A DNA stretch of 64,000 bases from Pithys albifrons albifrons (lineage: Eukaryota; Chordata; Aves; Passeriformes; Thamnophilidae), in the NCBI RefSeq assembly GCF_047495875.1, contig NC_092497.1, positions 70,984,134-71,048,133 on the forward strand. The letters run 5' to 3'. The notes under the pieces are model-generated. The model saw only the letters and a list, made by a program, of their open reading frames with translations, was not told the DNA's origin and did not search any database. A program made the translations under genes and the position numbers. Shown here piece by piece: positions 38,980 through 51,618 of the stretch; position 1 is the first letter of the stretch; the number at the start of each line of letters is the position of its first letter.

Positions 38980-39060
38980 GTTGGTTTGTTTTGGAGAGGG
39001 GCAGGTTTTTTGTTGTTGGGGAGGAGTTTTTTGTGTTTGTTTTTGGTTTTGTTTTTGTGA
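38980..39060. repeat. G/T-rich low-complexity tract
   Basis: GGTTGGTTTGTTTTGGAGAG, then several TTTTTTGTTGTTGG and GTTTTTG groups. Short purine interruptions. No coding potential. Confidence 0.7.
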
Positions 39061-41841
39061 GGATAGGGAGAGTTTTGGGTTGTACCTCTGCTCATCATTG
39101 ATCTAAGAGGCTGATGAAGATGATTAAATCATTAACTGAATGGAGAAGTTGGTTATTATCTCATTCAATCTAAGAATTAGATATCTTCAAATTACAGCAG
39201 TAGATGTTAAATTAAAAGGGAAGAAAGTTCATATTGATTCAAAGTGTATATAACTAAGGAATAAGAAAGTAAAGATTCAAAGAAGTTATAGCTGAGAAGA
39301 AAATAAGCTTCTACTTGCACTGTATGTATACTGTGTCTTAAATGACTGCTTTGGCCAACCAAGTAAACCCAAAACAAGTTTGCCTGTATATCAATAAGTG
39401 AGGGAAGAATGTTTATATCTCGTAATTTTTTAGGGGAAAGAAAACCAAAACCAAACGAAACAAACAACTAAAAATCTCCACTGGAAAAAATCAGATTTAT
39501 CTGCCTGTTTAAGGTTTCCAACAAATTATTCTGCCAGTCCCATGTGAACTTTGTAATTGAAAATTTCTGTTGCACTGAAATTTAATGGAGGTACCTCTGT
39601 TTTACTTGTTTGGATTATTTGCTTCTCTTGGAATCAGAAGGTTTTAATTTTTATTTTTCATTTCTTCTTCCTTTCATTTTGAAGATCTGAATTTAAAATA
39701 TTTCCTTCAAGTAGATTTGCCCATGTCCTGCTTTTCTGTTACTCCAAATATAAAATAGACTTCACTTTTAAATTTCTATATTACTGGCAAAGATAATTAA
39801 ATTTAGCCAGAAATATACCTGAAAGGATTTGGCTTGCAAGCTCTACACTACACTAACCTGAAGTAAACAGTAGTCTAAATAATCCCAGTGTTAGCAAAGC
39901 TTACATATTCTTGGCAGAAATAGAGGAGGGGAAAAGAAAGATACCTCACTGCTCTGCAGAATAATCTCAGCTGTCTGAATCTCTTGATATTCTAAATCTC
40001 TCTCCTATCCTGCCTGCACATTCCACCATGAAACTCTTCTTTAGTAGCTAAATACTTAGATAAGGGATGTATGCACTGGTTGCAAGCCCTGCTTGTAAAC
40101 CTCTCTCTGACATTTGAGCCCGCTTAGACTGCTCTTTCAGTACTGGCTATTAATTTTTGGTTTTATTCACTATTTTTAAAAAACATTACTTGTGTCTACT
40201 TCTGTTTCTGGAATATATAAAGGATTGAGCAGAAACACTGACTTCCAGACTCCCTCCCATACATGTAGAGAGAATGTTTCTCTCCCCACATATGTCATAA
40301 ACTGCATGATCCCAGTGTGGATCCTGAGTGGTTTCAACTGATGTTAAAGAATTGCTAAAAGAGGAACAATGAAAGATTAATATGGAAGTAAAATGCAGAG
40401 GAACAGTTAAAGCTGATCCTTGAAATGTGCATGACCGATGAGTAAAGAGATGTACCACTGACATTATATCTGATCTCTCTGTAGATCTCTCCTTACAGTT
40501 GAAATTAGTTGATATTAAAAGTTACTAAACAGGACCTGCCTTTCTGGTCCAAAAATAATATTTGTTTGCCTTTGTATAATGAATTGTTCAAATTTCTTTA
40601 TTACCCTCAATGGTTAGATGAGGGTAATAGAGATGTCTGGTGGAAAATGTAAAAAATGCCATTTCTTATTACCGCCTCTACAAGAAAATTGAGTTTCAAA
40701 ATTAACCTTAATGACAGTTAATGGCTAGCAATGATACTTTTTTATGTCTGGTTGTTGCCCTCAATAACATTTGTGCAGTGATGTTACCCAGAATGCCATT
40801 GTTTTTCATCTAAGGGAAAAATAAAAAATGTCAGGATGTGAAAAATACAGGAGGTTTTTCCTTGCCTCCTTTTCAAGGTGGAAATTAATTGAAGCAAACA
40901 GTATTAAGCAGAAATGTCTATGGTAGCTCAGAAGTGCTGACAATGTGAGGTATGACCTAAATGTAACAAGTTAATGTAACATTTGCCCAGAAGAGAGAAG
41001 GAAGACACTTTGCTGTACTGTACAAAAGTACAGGGTTAATGTCTGATGTGGCTTAGGGAGCATTTCAATAGGATGCTCTTTAATGAAGGTATTACTGTAG
41101 AAGTGTTAGTCCAAATCCTTGAAGACTGCTACTTACTTTTTCCACTGTTTTGATGCCACTTGAGAGCCTGGATGTCATGTGAGTATTAACTAGCTCTAAG
41201 GACATCTTTTAGTATCAGTTGTATCTGAGTACTGCTTTACAAATAATTCTGTGTTGTAATTTACCCATGGAAACCAAACACTCTCTTCAGACTGTGCACT
41301 GTAATTATTGGTGTCTGCTAGCATGGTTTACTCTGTGTATACTTGTTCAGTTATTTTTCCTAGATTCCATACACCTTTACTCTGACACAAGCAAATTCAC
41401 AAGGTGAGTGATTGTAATTTGCTTAATCTTTTATATGCCTAAAATAAATAAATTCTACTTAGGGAAATGCTTGTTAATATTTTAAATTAAAACTGGTTTA
41501 ATATCTTAAATGTTGTTTAGCCTCTTACAGAAGATATGTGAAAATCTTGTGCAGCATGTGCCCTTGTTTAAAAGCTCTTTTAGTGAAAAATCTGGCTTTG
41601 TGTAGCACAAACTCCTCTTTTATAACTTGCCTTTTGCTGTTAGGTGGATTGTTTGGTCCTTCTAAACCACTTCTTTTGAACAGGTGTTCTGATTATGAAC
41701 CAGGCTCTACTCTAATTTCTATTCAGGTTCTGAAAGGTGAGATCAAACTATTAATATACATTTCTGTTACATTATCTCCTGGGGTTTGGGTTTTGTTTGT
41801 TTGGGTTTGTTTTGTGTTTTAAAATTGGTTTTAGTTTTCCC

Positions 41842-41863
41842 TTTTTTTTTTTTTTTTTTTTTT
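41842..41863. repeat. Poly(T) run of 22
   Basis: An uninterrupted T run preceded by a TTTGGGTTTTG-type G/T-rich region (41780-41830). It could be the reverse of a poly(A) tail, but no retrocopy is recognisable on its right side, and birds have few processed pseudogenes. Confidence 0.85.
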
Positions 41864-44800
41864 ACTTTTTTAAAAAAGTAGAAATCAATTACATGCAAGC
41901 ACCACATTCATGGTCAGAATCTCAAAAAATGCCCTTTTCCATTTTATGCTTGGCAAATTACAGGAAGAAAGTGAAAATAACTGTATTGATCTCCATTTTC
42001 TTGGGACTGTGCAGCTGGGTACAAGACATTGCTTTCTTAAAGGCGAGGAGAAATTATGAGAAAAGTGAACTGGCTGTCACATTCTTTTCAAGAGGCAGAT
42101 CTGTGAATTCTCATTTCATTGCAGTCAGCTCATCACAGGTCAATCTCAATAGTCTCCATGGGCTTACAAACTCCTTGTGAATTGGTTATTTTTAAGAAAT
42201 TTCAGATAAAGTTTTGGATGATAACTGGATCTGGTTTACTTGATGATTCTGCTATGCTGCCACATATTATATAAATTTTATTTGAAAAACCAGAACAACC
42301 AGCCTTTCCTTGGGGAATACTAATAATTTTGTGCAATTCTAAAAATCTAACTGAAAGATTTACAATATTGTTCTTCATCCATCCCTAGTGAAGACTTGTT
42401 CATGAATGCTCTTATTAAGATTAAGAAAACTGGGTGAATTAACTCAGTGATTCCTGACCAGTACAAAGACACAGATATTTGTCCTCTGGGGACAATTATC
42501 ATTTATAGACTACTTCCATTTGCTCTTTCTGTGCATGTCAGCAGTCATATCACTTATGTTTATGATTTCCTGCACTTTTAGCCCTTCTCTCTCCTTAGCA
42601 GTTAGAAGAAGGTGTGGATTGCTCTAGGGAGACTTATGTTAAAAGATTGTGGTCTTTGCCTGAAATTATCTTCTACGAGGTATAAAGGTTACTACTAGTT
42701 GTTGGGAGAATCTTGTGGCTGCAGTGAACTGGCTTTGGCTGTCACACCTGGCTTCATGAGTGAATATAAACAATTTCTTCAGCAAGCATTCATGTTGGAG
42801 AAAAAAAATTGATATAATGGATCTGTTTACAGTGGCTCAGTACTTTGGAGGTGAAGGGGAAAATATTTCAAAACAGTGCTTCTCATCAGCTGGAAAAGCA
42901 ACTAACAAGTAAAACTGACTTCCCAGTTTAAACCCCAGAAGAGAAGGTGCTGAATCAAGCAGTCTGCACTTATGCGTTTCTTTTCCTTTTGAGAATGATT
43001 TCTGTGCAAAACAGATCAGGAGCTTTCTCAGTGGTTATTTGCAATCTTATACTGCTCTTTAGAAAACGCATCTTATTATTGCCTTTGACAAAAATATATT
43101 CAGCTTATGTTGATTTTTTGTAATAATCACTAGGATAAACAAAGTGGCCTTTGTCCTCAAACCTGTTATTATCTGAAAGTACCTAAAGCCATATTTCTTC
43201 CTGATTTGCATGTATGTGACATCATCTTCTAGTATCTGTAGCCTTGTGCTTTTATTTTTGGAGCTCAATTATCAGATTCTATCCTCTATGACTTGTGCAT
43301 TTAAAAAAGAGTAGGTTGAAGGAAATGTTTGTCTTCTCTACTGTGTACTCTAACCAAATAGGCCCTTAAAGATGGAAGCCAAGAGTGTGTTTTCCTCCTC
43401 TTGTTTCTGTCATCGGTCTGGAGGGAGAGGCAGTGTCCATGGTGCTAATTTTTATCTGTGAAATGGAATCTCCAATAGAACTGGAGTTTGCTGCAGAGTT
43501 GTGGTTTCCTAGAGTATTGGTGAAAGAATGAACAAGTTGAATAAGTGAATATTTTCACCATGTTAATTTTATGTGACCAGTATCCTTTCAGGATAAGTTC
43601 TTTTGGAGCAGACAAGGTGGCTTAATGTACTGTAACACAGTTTTAGTATTCTCTATACCAGCAGAGTAACAGAAAGGCAGAGAGTCTAATGCTAAAGCAC
43701 TCTAAAGACTGACTGGTGCTATGTTTTGTGTTTTGAGCTTCAAGGCTGGAAATTTAACCCAGGTGGTTGAAATATCACCTTAGCATTCTAGGAGATGGGC
43801 AATGAAATACAAATATCTCTGCATGCGTGTAATTCCATTATAGTGTAGAAAAAATCTTTTGGAATAGCAGGAAAAAAAAGATTTCATTAGCTTTTTCTTA
43901 GAGTATTTTCTGTTTCTTGATTGGTAAGCCTATGGGAACAACACATCTAGACTAAAACAGGAGTTTGGGGTATCTAACACAAATATGGAGGTAGCACAAC
44001 TGTCTTGAGTATGGCTCATTAAATATTTCCTGCTCTTTTGATTGCTTCAGATCTTTTTGCTATGAACCCCCCTTTTGGAACAGAAAGTTATCCCCGGGTG
44101 AATAACAATTCTGTTGATACTTGACAAAGATGACAAGGCAGATTTTCTCTGAATATGTTTCTGTGGCTCCTGCTCACGTCCAGTTTCACCTGAATGTTGA
44201 GGGGTTTTTTTAATTATTTTTTCCCAAAGGCTTACTTTTAGAACAACTGTCTTGCAGTGGCTGACATTGACAGGTCGTCTTTCATTCCCAGTTAAAATTT
44301 ACAGACTTTGATTATTCAGGATTAGAATGGAAAGACAGTTCAGTATCATATAGCAAATGCTCTAATAATAGAACCCGATATAAAAGGAATTGGATCTGCA
44401 AGAAGGGACTTCCATATTTCAGAGAACAAAGACTAAAGAGACAAAATCAATTACTTTGGAGTAAACTAAATATTGTATACTTGAGGCACTTAAAAATAAG
44501 TCAGGAAAGGGGATTTAGGTGATATTTGAAAATTGAGTGTTTGTCTAAGGTAGTGTGTTGCAAACAGCATTACCTGTCTAGTGAGTTGTCACTGACACTC
44601 ACTCAGCTTCTGTGCTAACAGAGATTGACTTACTCTACTTCAGCTTCCTCTGAAGAGTGACAAATGTTTACACCTTGATTAAAACATGCAACAAGTAAGA
44701 AATAACTGAGGATTATAAAGTTCTTCTAATGATACAGCCAAACACCTTTGTCTTTATTCATGTCTGTTTTTTCCCCCCACAAGTAATCTCATCAGTGGTA

Positions 44801-45616
44801 CTATTAGGCCTGAGTAAGTAATGCAAACCAGACTTTCAGAACCACTTTTTATTAGATGCTGGTCTTCAAAACTAGATTTCTATGTAAGGTTGTAATTCTG
44901 ACTGCACTACATATTTGGGATTTGTTAGAGTTTCACCATCTTTGTGTCTTTCTGGTAGCTAAAACACAAGCAAAACAAACAGGTAGCAGACTACAAGCAT
45001 TTTTTAAAGTAGGTTTTCAGAGCTCTTTCTAGTGTAGGCTATTTTTGCAACAGTTTGCAAAATGTAGATGTTTGGTTCAGGTTTCCTTTAGAGAATTGTT
45101 CACTGAGTACTCTGGAAATGATGCAAGGGAAACTTGAATCATTCTAAATCATCCAAAGTTTGTATACATAATGTGTAATAAAAAGAGGAAAGAAGGATGT
45201 CAGCTGGCAAAATAAAAGTGTTTTGTTTTCTAATCTATACTTTTAGGAGTGCATAGAGCTTGGTTTTCATTATTGTTTTTATTAGGGTATTTTAAAATAA
45301 AGGAGCACACTGGGGCTTTTTTGTGGGGGCAATTAAATCTCTTGTGTAATGAATTAACCTGACAATTAGCTGACCTCATGGAATTCTTTTGGAAAGGCAT
45401 CAGAATATGAAGCAGTGTTTTTCAAAATGGATTTTCACATTCTTCTAAGAGAATTTTATACAATTCTTAGGAACCACAAGCTCAAAATCAGTTCAACAAA
45501 TTTTTTCTTCATTATAAAATAGCTTGAGATGAAGAACTAATACTGTATCTGAAACCTGTTGGAGTTTTTAGCAAGAACTCCACTTTCTATCCAAGTATGT
45601 GAATACAGAATTGTTG

Positions 45617-46110
45617 ATATCACAGAATCACATAGTGGTTGAGGTTTGAAGGGACCTCTAGAAATTACCTCTTCCAAAGCCCCTGTCACCTAGAGCTGGT
45701 TGGTCAGGAATATGTCCAGGTTGTTTTTGAGTATCTTAGGGAAAGCGACTTCATAATCTCTCTGGGCAGCTTGTTCCATTCTCAGTCATCCTCACAATAA
45801 AAACTGTCTGTTTACATAAAGAAGGATCCTCTCATGTTTCAGTTTGTGCCTATTACCTCTTGACCTGTAAGTCCACACCACTAAAAGAAGCCCGGCTCCA
45901 TCCTCTTTGCACTCTCCCTTGAGATATTTATACACATTGATGAGATCTCCCATAGGTCTTCTTCAGACTGAGCAGTCCCATCTCTCTCGTGTTGGAGAAC
46001 CCAGAACTACACATGGGGCTCCAGGGCTGGCCTCACCAGGGCTGAGTAGAAACAACCCTCTTTCATTTCCAGAAGCCATTTGACAAGATCCCTCACCACT
46101 GAGAATTTGA
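45617..46110 (-). mobile_element. CR1 LINE, 3' fragment (minus)
   Basis: The plus strand begins TATCACAGAATCACATAGTG and GTTGAGGTTTGAAGGGACCT (reverse complement of the CR1 3' end). It continues through CTCTGGGCAGCTTGTTCCAT, TGATGAGATCTCCCATAGGT and CCAGGGCTGGCCTCACCAGG, all conserved CR1 coding blocks. The fragment ends near 46110 at a 5' truncation. Numerous indels break the frame. It lies next to an older CR1 in the opposite orientation. Confidence 0.9.
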
Positions 46111-46329
46111 CCGTTAGACAGATCCTTAAAGAGACATGTGCTTGGCTGAAAAATTAATTAAACTATGCCCAGAATGTCCAGTTTCAGAGTATAGCAATGT
46201 CATCCATACAGTTTTTCAGAGACTTTGACTCTACAAGTGAAGGCAGCCCTGTAGATTTACTGGTGATCTGGAAAAAAAGAATGCATCATTAGATAAGACA
46301 GTATGTTGGTCATACTATTTTTCCAGGTA

Positions 46330-47010
46330 GAAGCAGATATGAAGAACTGTGTTGAAACACTGTATTAAACTGAAAGGCAAGACAACAAAATGGCAAATGA
46401 AGTTCAAGATGGGTAAATATGAAGTGACATTTTATGAGAGAAAGAAGGTATCTTAGGACAGAGTCTGTGATTTTGTAAGTGAAAGAGCATAATCCAGGAA
46501 TAATAACTGAAATAGGAGGTTCTATGGAAATGATAATGCCTTGTAGCAGTCAAAAATGCTGCCAATTACTAGGCAAAGTATAGAGAAAAAATAGTGTTAC
46601 TATGGCCCTGTATAATTCTGTGGTGCTTGTTATTTTGATTGATATGCAGAGTAATGATGTAAACAATCTCAGAAAAAAATCCAGCAACTGAAAAAGCTTC
46701 AGAGAAGGATGACAAGAGTAATCAAAGGTATGGCTTCCTTCCCAGGAAGATTGAATAGCATGAATCTGTATCTATAAAACCACTAGTTAAGGGAAAAAAA
46801 AAAGAAAATGGTTTCTTCCTTTTCCATCCAAGAAGAAGAGGGCAACAGATAAGTCTAGTCCAGGTCAAGACAAACCAAATAATATTATTCTTCACTCAAT
46901 ATGTAGTAGAGCTACGAAGTTCCTTGTTGCAATCTGTTGGAAACCCTAAAATATTGTGTAGATAGTAACACAGCTGGATATTCTCGTGGAATAGCTGTGT
47001 AGTAAAGGAT
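46330..47010 (+). mobile_element. Ancient CR1-like LINE remnant (plus)
   Basis: Several blocks match the old amniote CR1 families in order: AAAATGGCAAATGAAGTTCA, GTAGCAGTCAAAAATGCTGC, AAAAAGCTTCAGAGAAGGAT, GACAAGAGTAATCAAAGGTA, AGAGGGCAACAGATAAG and, near the end, ATTATTCTTCACTCAATATG with GTAGAGCTACGAAGTTCCTT. These correspond to the region from after the polymerase active site to near the C-terminus. There is no open frame. The divergence is far higher than in the adjacent minus-strand CR1, so this is a distinct and older insertion. Confidence 0.65.
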
Positions 47011-48850
47011 GTCTATAAAAACCTTTCAAAATGTTGGTTTTGGACAACAAGGTTCTTTCAGTACAAATTATTGGAGTCAGTGACAATATTATAGGGGAAA
47101 GCTGTGGGTTTACATTATTCTAGGGACATGCAATGTTATATACAAGGTAGGTGTCAATGGAAGTGCAATTTTACTGGGCACAGTTTTCCTCATAATTTTC
47201 TTGCCTTTGTATATTGTACAAGCCAAAGTAACAGTGATACATAATTTTCCTCATTTGCCTCTGGACTACTGCGTAAAATTAATACCTGTAAATATTTGAA
47301 ATTCGAGGAAATGAGCTGTCTCCATAGAAGATAGTTCAAACAGCAGGAGCCCCAGGAAGTTTATTCACAGCTGAGGTGTTCTGTACTGAAAATTAGGTCT
47401 TCATTGCTTTACTTTGTCAAGACCACACTGTCTACTGCTGAAGTGCTATGGTCAGAGTTAAAAAGTGAGATAAATGCACAGAGTTCAGAGTGGTAATAGA
47501 ACTAAAGCAGCAGTTTTAATATCCTGGCATCAGCTCTGCATCAAGAGTAATTTTACTGTGATTACTTTGTTACAAATTGCTATGGTATTAACAATCTTCG
47601 ATGTGAACTTTAAGAAAAGCAGTCAGGATCTGGGGAATGTGGATTGTTATTTTTTGTGCAAAATTTTAAAATCAAGATACATTTTTGTTGAAAACAGAGT
47701 TGGTAATGCAAATGGGACATCCTGCATCTTTAGCTGTAACTTTCCACAAGGTCCATCAAAATTACTAGATGTTATACATAGCTGATTTAATAAGTTATGC
47801 ATAACCACTCTTTGTTTCCCAAATATGCAACAGACTCTGTGGAAACAAGAGTGATTAGACACTATATTTTAGGGGGTAAAAGAGTTTACCTTGAAGTTAC
47901 AGATATTGTTCCTGTCAGCATACTAGCTAGAAACAAATTATAAAAAACCCCATAAAATTAAAAGTTTATTTTTGCGGTATCTGAGGTGAAAGAAATGCAT
48001 GATATATAATGAAAATATATACAGCAACTACTGTAAAAAAAAGGCAGATTTAAATTATTTGTAGTTTTTGCTGTCTAAGTAACAATCATTAACATAGTAG
48101 ATAACTTCATTTATATGTAAATTATGACCTCATAATAAAAAAAAGGGAAATAAATAAGGAACATTTCAAGAAAAAAACCTCTGTGTTTGAGAGAATAATA
48201 GTTGAACAGCCCTTTAGACTCAATAGTCTTATAGTCTTGAGTGGTCCTATTGTTTATTAATTAACTTGGTCGGTGGGAACATTCTCCAGTCTATCAGTAG
48301 CTAAGCATAACCTAAAAATATAGGAAATCCCCCTGCTATTTTTATTATCCTAGACTGTGCACAATTTCTTTCAAGTCACTCCTAAAATATATCAGTAACA
48401 TCAATCATGTGCTTGAAATCAGACCTGGATCCTGTTTTCCATCAAGCATATGGAATATTATTTTAAGGAAGCCAGGCTGCTATACAGTAGTTTGTCACAT
48501 GGGACCTGTGTAACCCATCCTTATCCTCCTAGTTATCTTCTGGTCTCTTCCAGGCCACAGAATGAAAAGGTTAAACCTACCACTTGAATGCTATGGCAAG
48601 ACAATAAACACTGTCATCTCAGCAAAGCCTGTACGGGTCTGAGAGTGCTCATTCAAGGTCTCTGGTCTTTAACTAGTTATAATTACTGGATACTTGTGGT
48701 ACATACTCAGGGCAGTAGTGATGAAAAGTTGTAGTTGTGGAGTGGCTGAATTTTGCTGAAGTAATGAACTAAATTAAACATTTAATATGAAGAGTATTCA
48801 CCAGGATGAAGATTTTGATGCTAACCCTTTGCTCTAGAATATGCATTTGG

Positions 48851-48878
48851 AAACAAACAAACAAACAAACAAACAAAA
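48851..48878. repeat. (AAAC)n microsatellite
   Basis: Seven uninterrupted AAAC units, from AAACAAACAAACAAAC onward. Confidence 0.95.
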
Positions 48879-49089
48879 AGCCAAACAAAATATGGAATCA
48901 GTGAAGAACCCTGAAGTTTTGACTTTGTTTAGCTGAGGTACGCCAAACACATCAGGAAAAAATGCTTGTTTAAGTGGTGAGGAGACAACAGCTAGAACAG
49001 CTACTCAGTGAAAATCTTGCCATTTGAACAGAGTAATGCCAGTTTGGATTGGCAGCTAGTTATTATTTTCCCTGCTTACAGAAAGTATG

Positions 49090-49237
49090 AGTTATAATGT
49101 ATATAAAAATGTATTTCCTATTAATATAACTATATAAAATGCAATTGTGAAGTATTATGTATACTCTATTAAAATATATTAAATTATATGAATATAATAA
49201 TTTAAAGTACTATATAATTTATAATAATATTATAGTT
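49090..49237. repeat. AT-rich low-complexity region
   Basis: About 150 bp made almost only of A and T, with ATATAA, TATATAA and AATATATT variants and few G or C bases. It has no clear repeat period. Confidence 0.7.
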
Positions 49238-50612
49238 TGGCACACTTGGGGGGAAAGGTCCCCTTGATAGAACTAAGTTAACTGATCTAAAGCTCAAGTC
49301 CTATTGTCTGAAAAACAAAATAACCAAACCAAAGTATTGAATATAGTAAAAGAAAGCAAAAACATAACATTGCAAGAAATACAGAAAACTAAAAGCCATG
49401 TGGTCATTTTCACATGGTGCAGTCCTTCAGGAACAGACTTTTCTAGTGTGGCTTCCCCCATGAGGTCATGGTTTTTCTCAGAAAAGTTGCTTCTGAGTGG
49501 TTTCATCTTCAAACAGCCTTAGACAGAGATGTGACTTTCTCAGAACCGTGACTGCCTAAACTACAGTCTGGTAGTTGGCTGGTTACTTTTCAGAAGAAGA
49601 GAATGTGACACATTTGAGTCTCATCACATCATTTCCCCATTTTCTTCCAAGAGTTTGGTCTACTTTAGTCTTCTGTGAAAGTAAAAAGGATGCCTTGAAG
49701 GCTTAATTTGTCCCAGGAATACAAATGAAGTTCATTGATGTGTAGGAGTGACTCATTGGGAACTCTGATGCAACAAATGATAGATGTAGAGTATGATATC
49801 CACAGCCTTTCATGGCAGTAATCTTGATTCTCATCTAGTTTGCCATCATTACTGCATGAGCACAATTGCTAGATTCTCTTTACTTGAAACTCTTTATATA
49901 CCTTCCAAATTGACAGCATTCATGTTTTGGAAAAGAAGGTTTCTGACAAGTAGTATAAGAAGTTTTCACAGATGCAGCTAAGTAGGGATTTCACTAAGAA
50001 AATATTTAGTCCTGCAGCCTTTCATAGGAAGTCTAAGTGGATGGCACATGTAAAGGCATGCCAGGATTCATTTTTATGAGAAGAAAAATAGTTTCAAGTT
50101 CAAGTGAAAGTTGAAACATAGTTGTTAGGACTTGAAGGTTATAGACCTTAAAAAATTCAGACTTTTTCAGAAAAAATCCCAGAATGCTTTGTGTAACCTG
50201 CTGCTCTACTGAAGGTGTATTCTATTAGACCAAGCCTCTGGAAACTCACTAAGCCAGATGCTTCTCTGAGCCCCTTTGCTATTTCTAAATAGCACGGATA
50301 AATTCACTTAAGTTACACGTTGACTGAAGTGCTTTAACATATCAGAAATTAGAGACCTCTACTTTCAGCATGTTCAGATGCCTCCTGGCAAACAGGCAGT
50401 GCTCAAGCTTTTCCTTCATTCTTGATAGCAAATCTCTTGACTAATCCTATGAATTTCAGAGGGAATTGGTTTTGTCCTAGAGCTGTTTGAGGTGCCAAAG
50501 CTTTCTTCTTTGACCACTTTAGCCTGTCGTTACTCTACCAGTTTTAACTATTGATTATTCCTGTCAACAGGGAAGCGACTTGGGAAACATAGAGAAACAG
50601 GATTTAAAAGTA

Positions 50613-50637
50613 CCTCCCCCGAGCCCCCCACCCCCCT
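50613..50637 (-). other. C-rich cluster, potential G-quadruplex on minus strand
   Basis: The plus strand has C5, C6 and C6 runs separated by GAG and A. The minus strand therefore reads as two G6 runs, a G5 run and a GG, which satisfies the usual four-tract G-quadruplex pattern, because a G6 run can supply two tracts. It stands out in this AT-rich neighbourhood. No promoter or CpG island accompanies it. Confidence 0.55.
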
Positions 50638-50917
50638 CAAAACTCCTACCTTTTTCTCAGCCATTGCTGAGCAAACTGTGTATGAAGTGTTCACATGCTG
50701 AGTTAACACCTACTTATTTTTATTAGATATAGTTGGTGCTGCTGTAAAAGGTGAACATACTAGTCCTACTTGGCACAAACATCTGTTTTCTTTTCTCTTA
50801 GGGCTGGACAGTCAGCTACTTACACCAGTGGTCTTGCCTTCAAGCTTTACTTGGTGTTTAGTCTTGTAAGTTTCTTTGAGTGCCCTAAATAATACTAAAA
50901 TCCATGGAAAAAGCTTT

Positions 50918-50922
50918 ATAAA
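50918..50922. repeat. Target-site duplication ATAAA (left)
   Basis: ATAAA directly precedes TGTTGTAG and is repeated directly after CGAGACA at 51614-51618. Confidence 0.78.
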
Positions 50923-51613
50923 TGTTGTAGTTTGGGATTATTATGTAAATTCTCTCCCCTGCCACTTAACTGCCCAGGCCAGCGGTTAACAAAAGAAGCA
51001 GTTAACTGTGATCGCTGGGGTGGGGGCAGGTTTGTCTCTTTTGGTTTTTTTTTTTTTTGGATATTCTCCTCAGTCTTGGCTCGGCGGAACGGGGGAGTGG
51101 GGACTCCAAGGAGGCAGGCTGCCCTGCTGGTTACTGCTGGGGTTTTTCCCTGGCTGTCTTGCCGCTGCCTACTTCGGACCACCTTTTCCTGCCGTGCTGC
51201 TGCCTGCCTTGGATTTGCTGCTGGTTGTTCGTACCTTTCTGCTTCTTGGACGGGGAACACAGGGGGAAGAGACTGAGTCCATCTGAAAGCCCACTGCTCG
51301 TCTGTTTCGCTGGAGAGGGACTGAAACTCACTCTGCAGCCAGCCAGGCTGTGACAAGGACACTTAAGTATAACCTTTTCTCCCGGAGGAAAACCTGCTGG
51401 GTTTTGTTGTTGTTTTTTTTTTTTTCTCTTATGGTGTTGGGGAAGTGGGTTGCACTAGTCTGTTTACATATATATATATATATATAGCAGTTATCCTTCT
51501 TGTATTAAAATTCCTTTTCTTAAATTTGATAAAGAGTGGTGTGATTATTGTGGAGGAGGCCCCTCCCCTGCTTGTGGGTAAAACATTTTGGTTTTTCCCC
51601 TCAAACCGAGACA
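50923..51613 (+). mobile_element. Solo LTR, ERVL-like (plus)
   Basis: A 691-bp unit with TG...CA ends (TGTTGTAG to CGAGACA) and a perfect 5-bp target-site duplication. The centre is GC-rich against the flanks (51060-51350), with CTTGGCTCGGCGGAACGGGG. It also contains T runs near 51044-51058 and 51410-51425 and an (AT)n stretch near 51467-51486. The orientation is inferred from the start, which resembles avian ERVL-type LTRs; I see no unambiguous TATA box. Several overlapping frames on both strands (50916-51362) reflect the GC-rich centre, not genes. No proviral interior adjoins it. Confidence 0.8.
51467..51486. repeat. (AT)n microsatellite within the LTR
   Basis: About ten TA dinucleotides ending in TATAGCAG. 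It lies inside the solo LTR and would be a polymorphic marker. Confidence 0.9.
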
Positions 51614-51618
51614 ATAAA
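51614..51618. repeat. Target-site duplication ATAAA (right)
   Basis: Right-hand partner of the ATAAA at 50918-50922. Confidence 0.78.

Larger units (their letters stand above)
37831..45616. other. Long AT-rich stretch without a recognised gene
   Basis: About 7.8 kb with no recognised exon or transposon. It holds a G/T-rich tract at about 38980-39060, a T-rich region with a 22-base T run at 41842-41863, and an isolated consensus donor-like site (AAGGTGAGTG) at 41401-41410. Confidence 0.5.
47011..50917. other. AT-rich sequence without a recognised gene
   Basis: No gene recognised. It includes the (AAAC)n repeat, an AT-only-like region and a C-rich cluster, each listed separately. Confidence 0.55.

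Noticed and set aside
41219..41410. An exon ending at a consensus donor site (AAGGTGAGTG at 41401)
   Set aside because: The donor is good, but the preceding 60-codon frame has no acceptor or promoter and no family resemblance. Isolated donor matches are expected several times in 64 kb.
50916..51362. Overlapping frames up to 148 codons on both strands near 51 kb
   Set aside because: They fall inside the GC-rich centre of a solo LTR, where stops are rarer; none resembles a retroviral or host protein.
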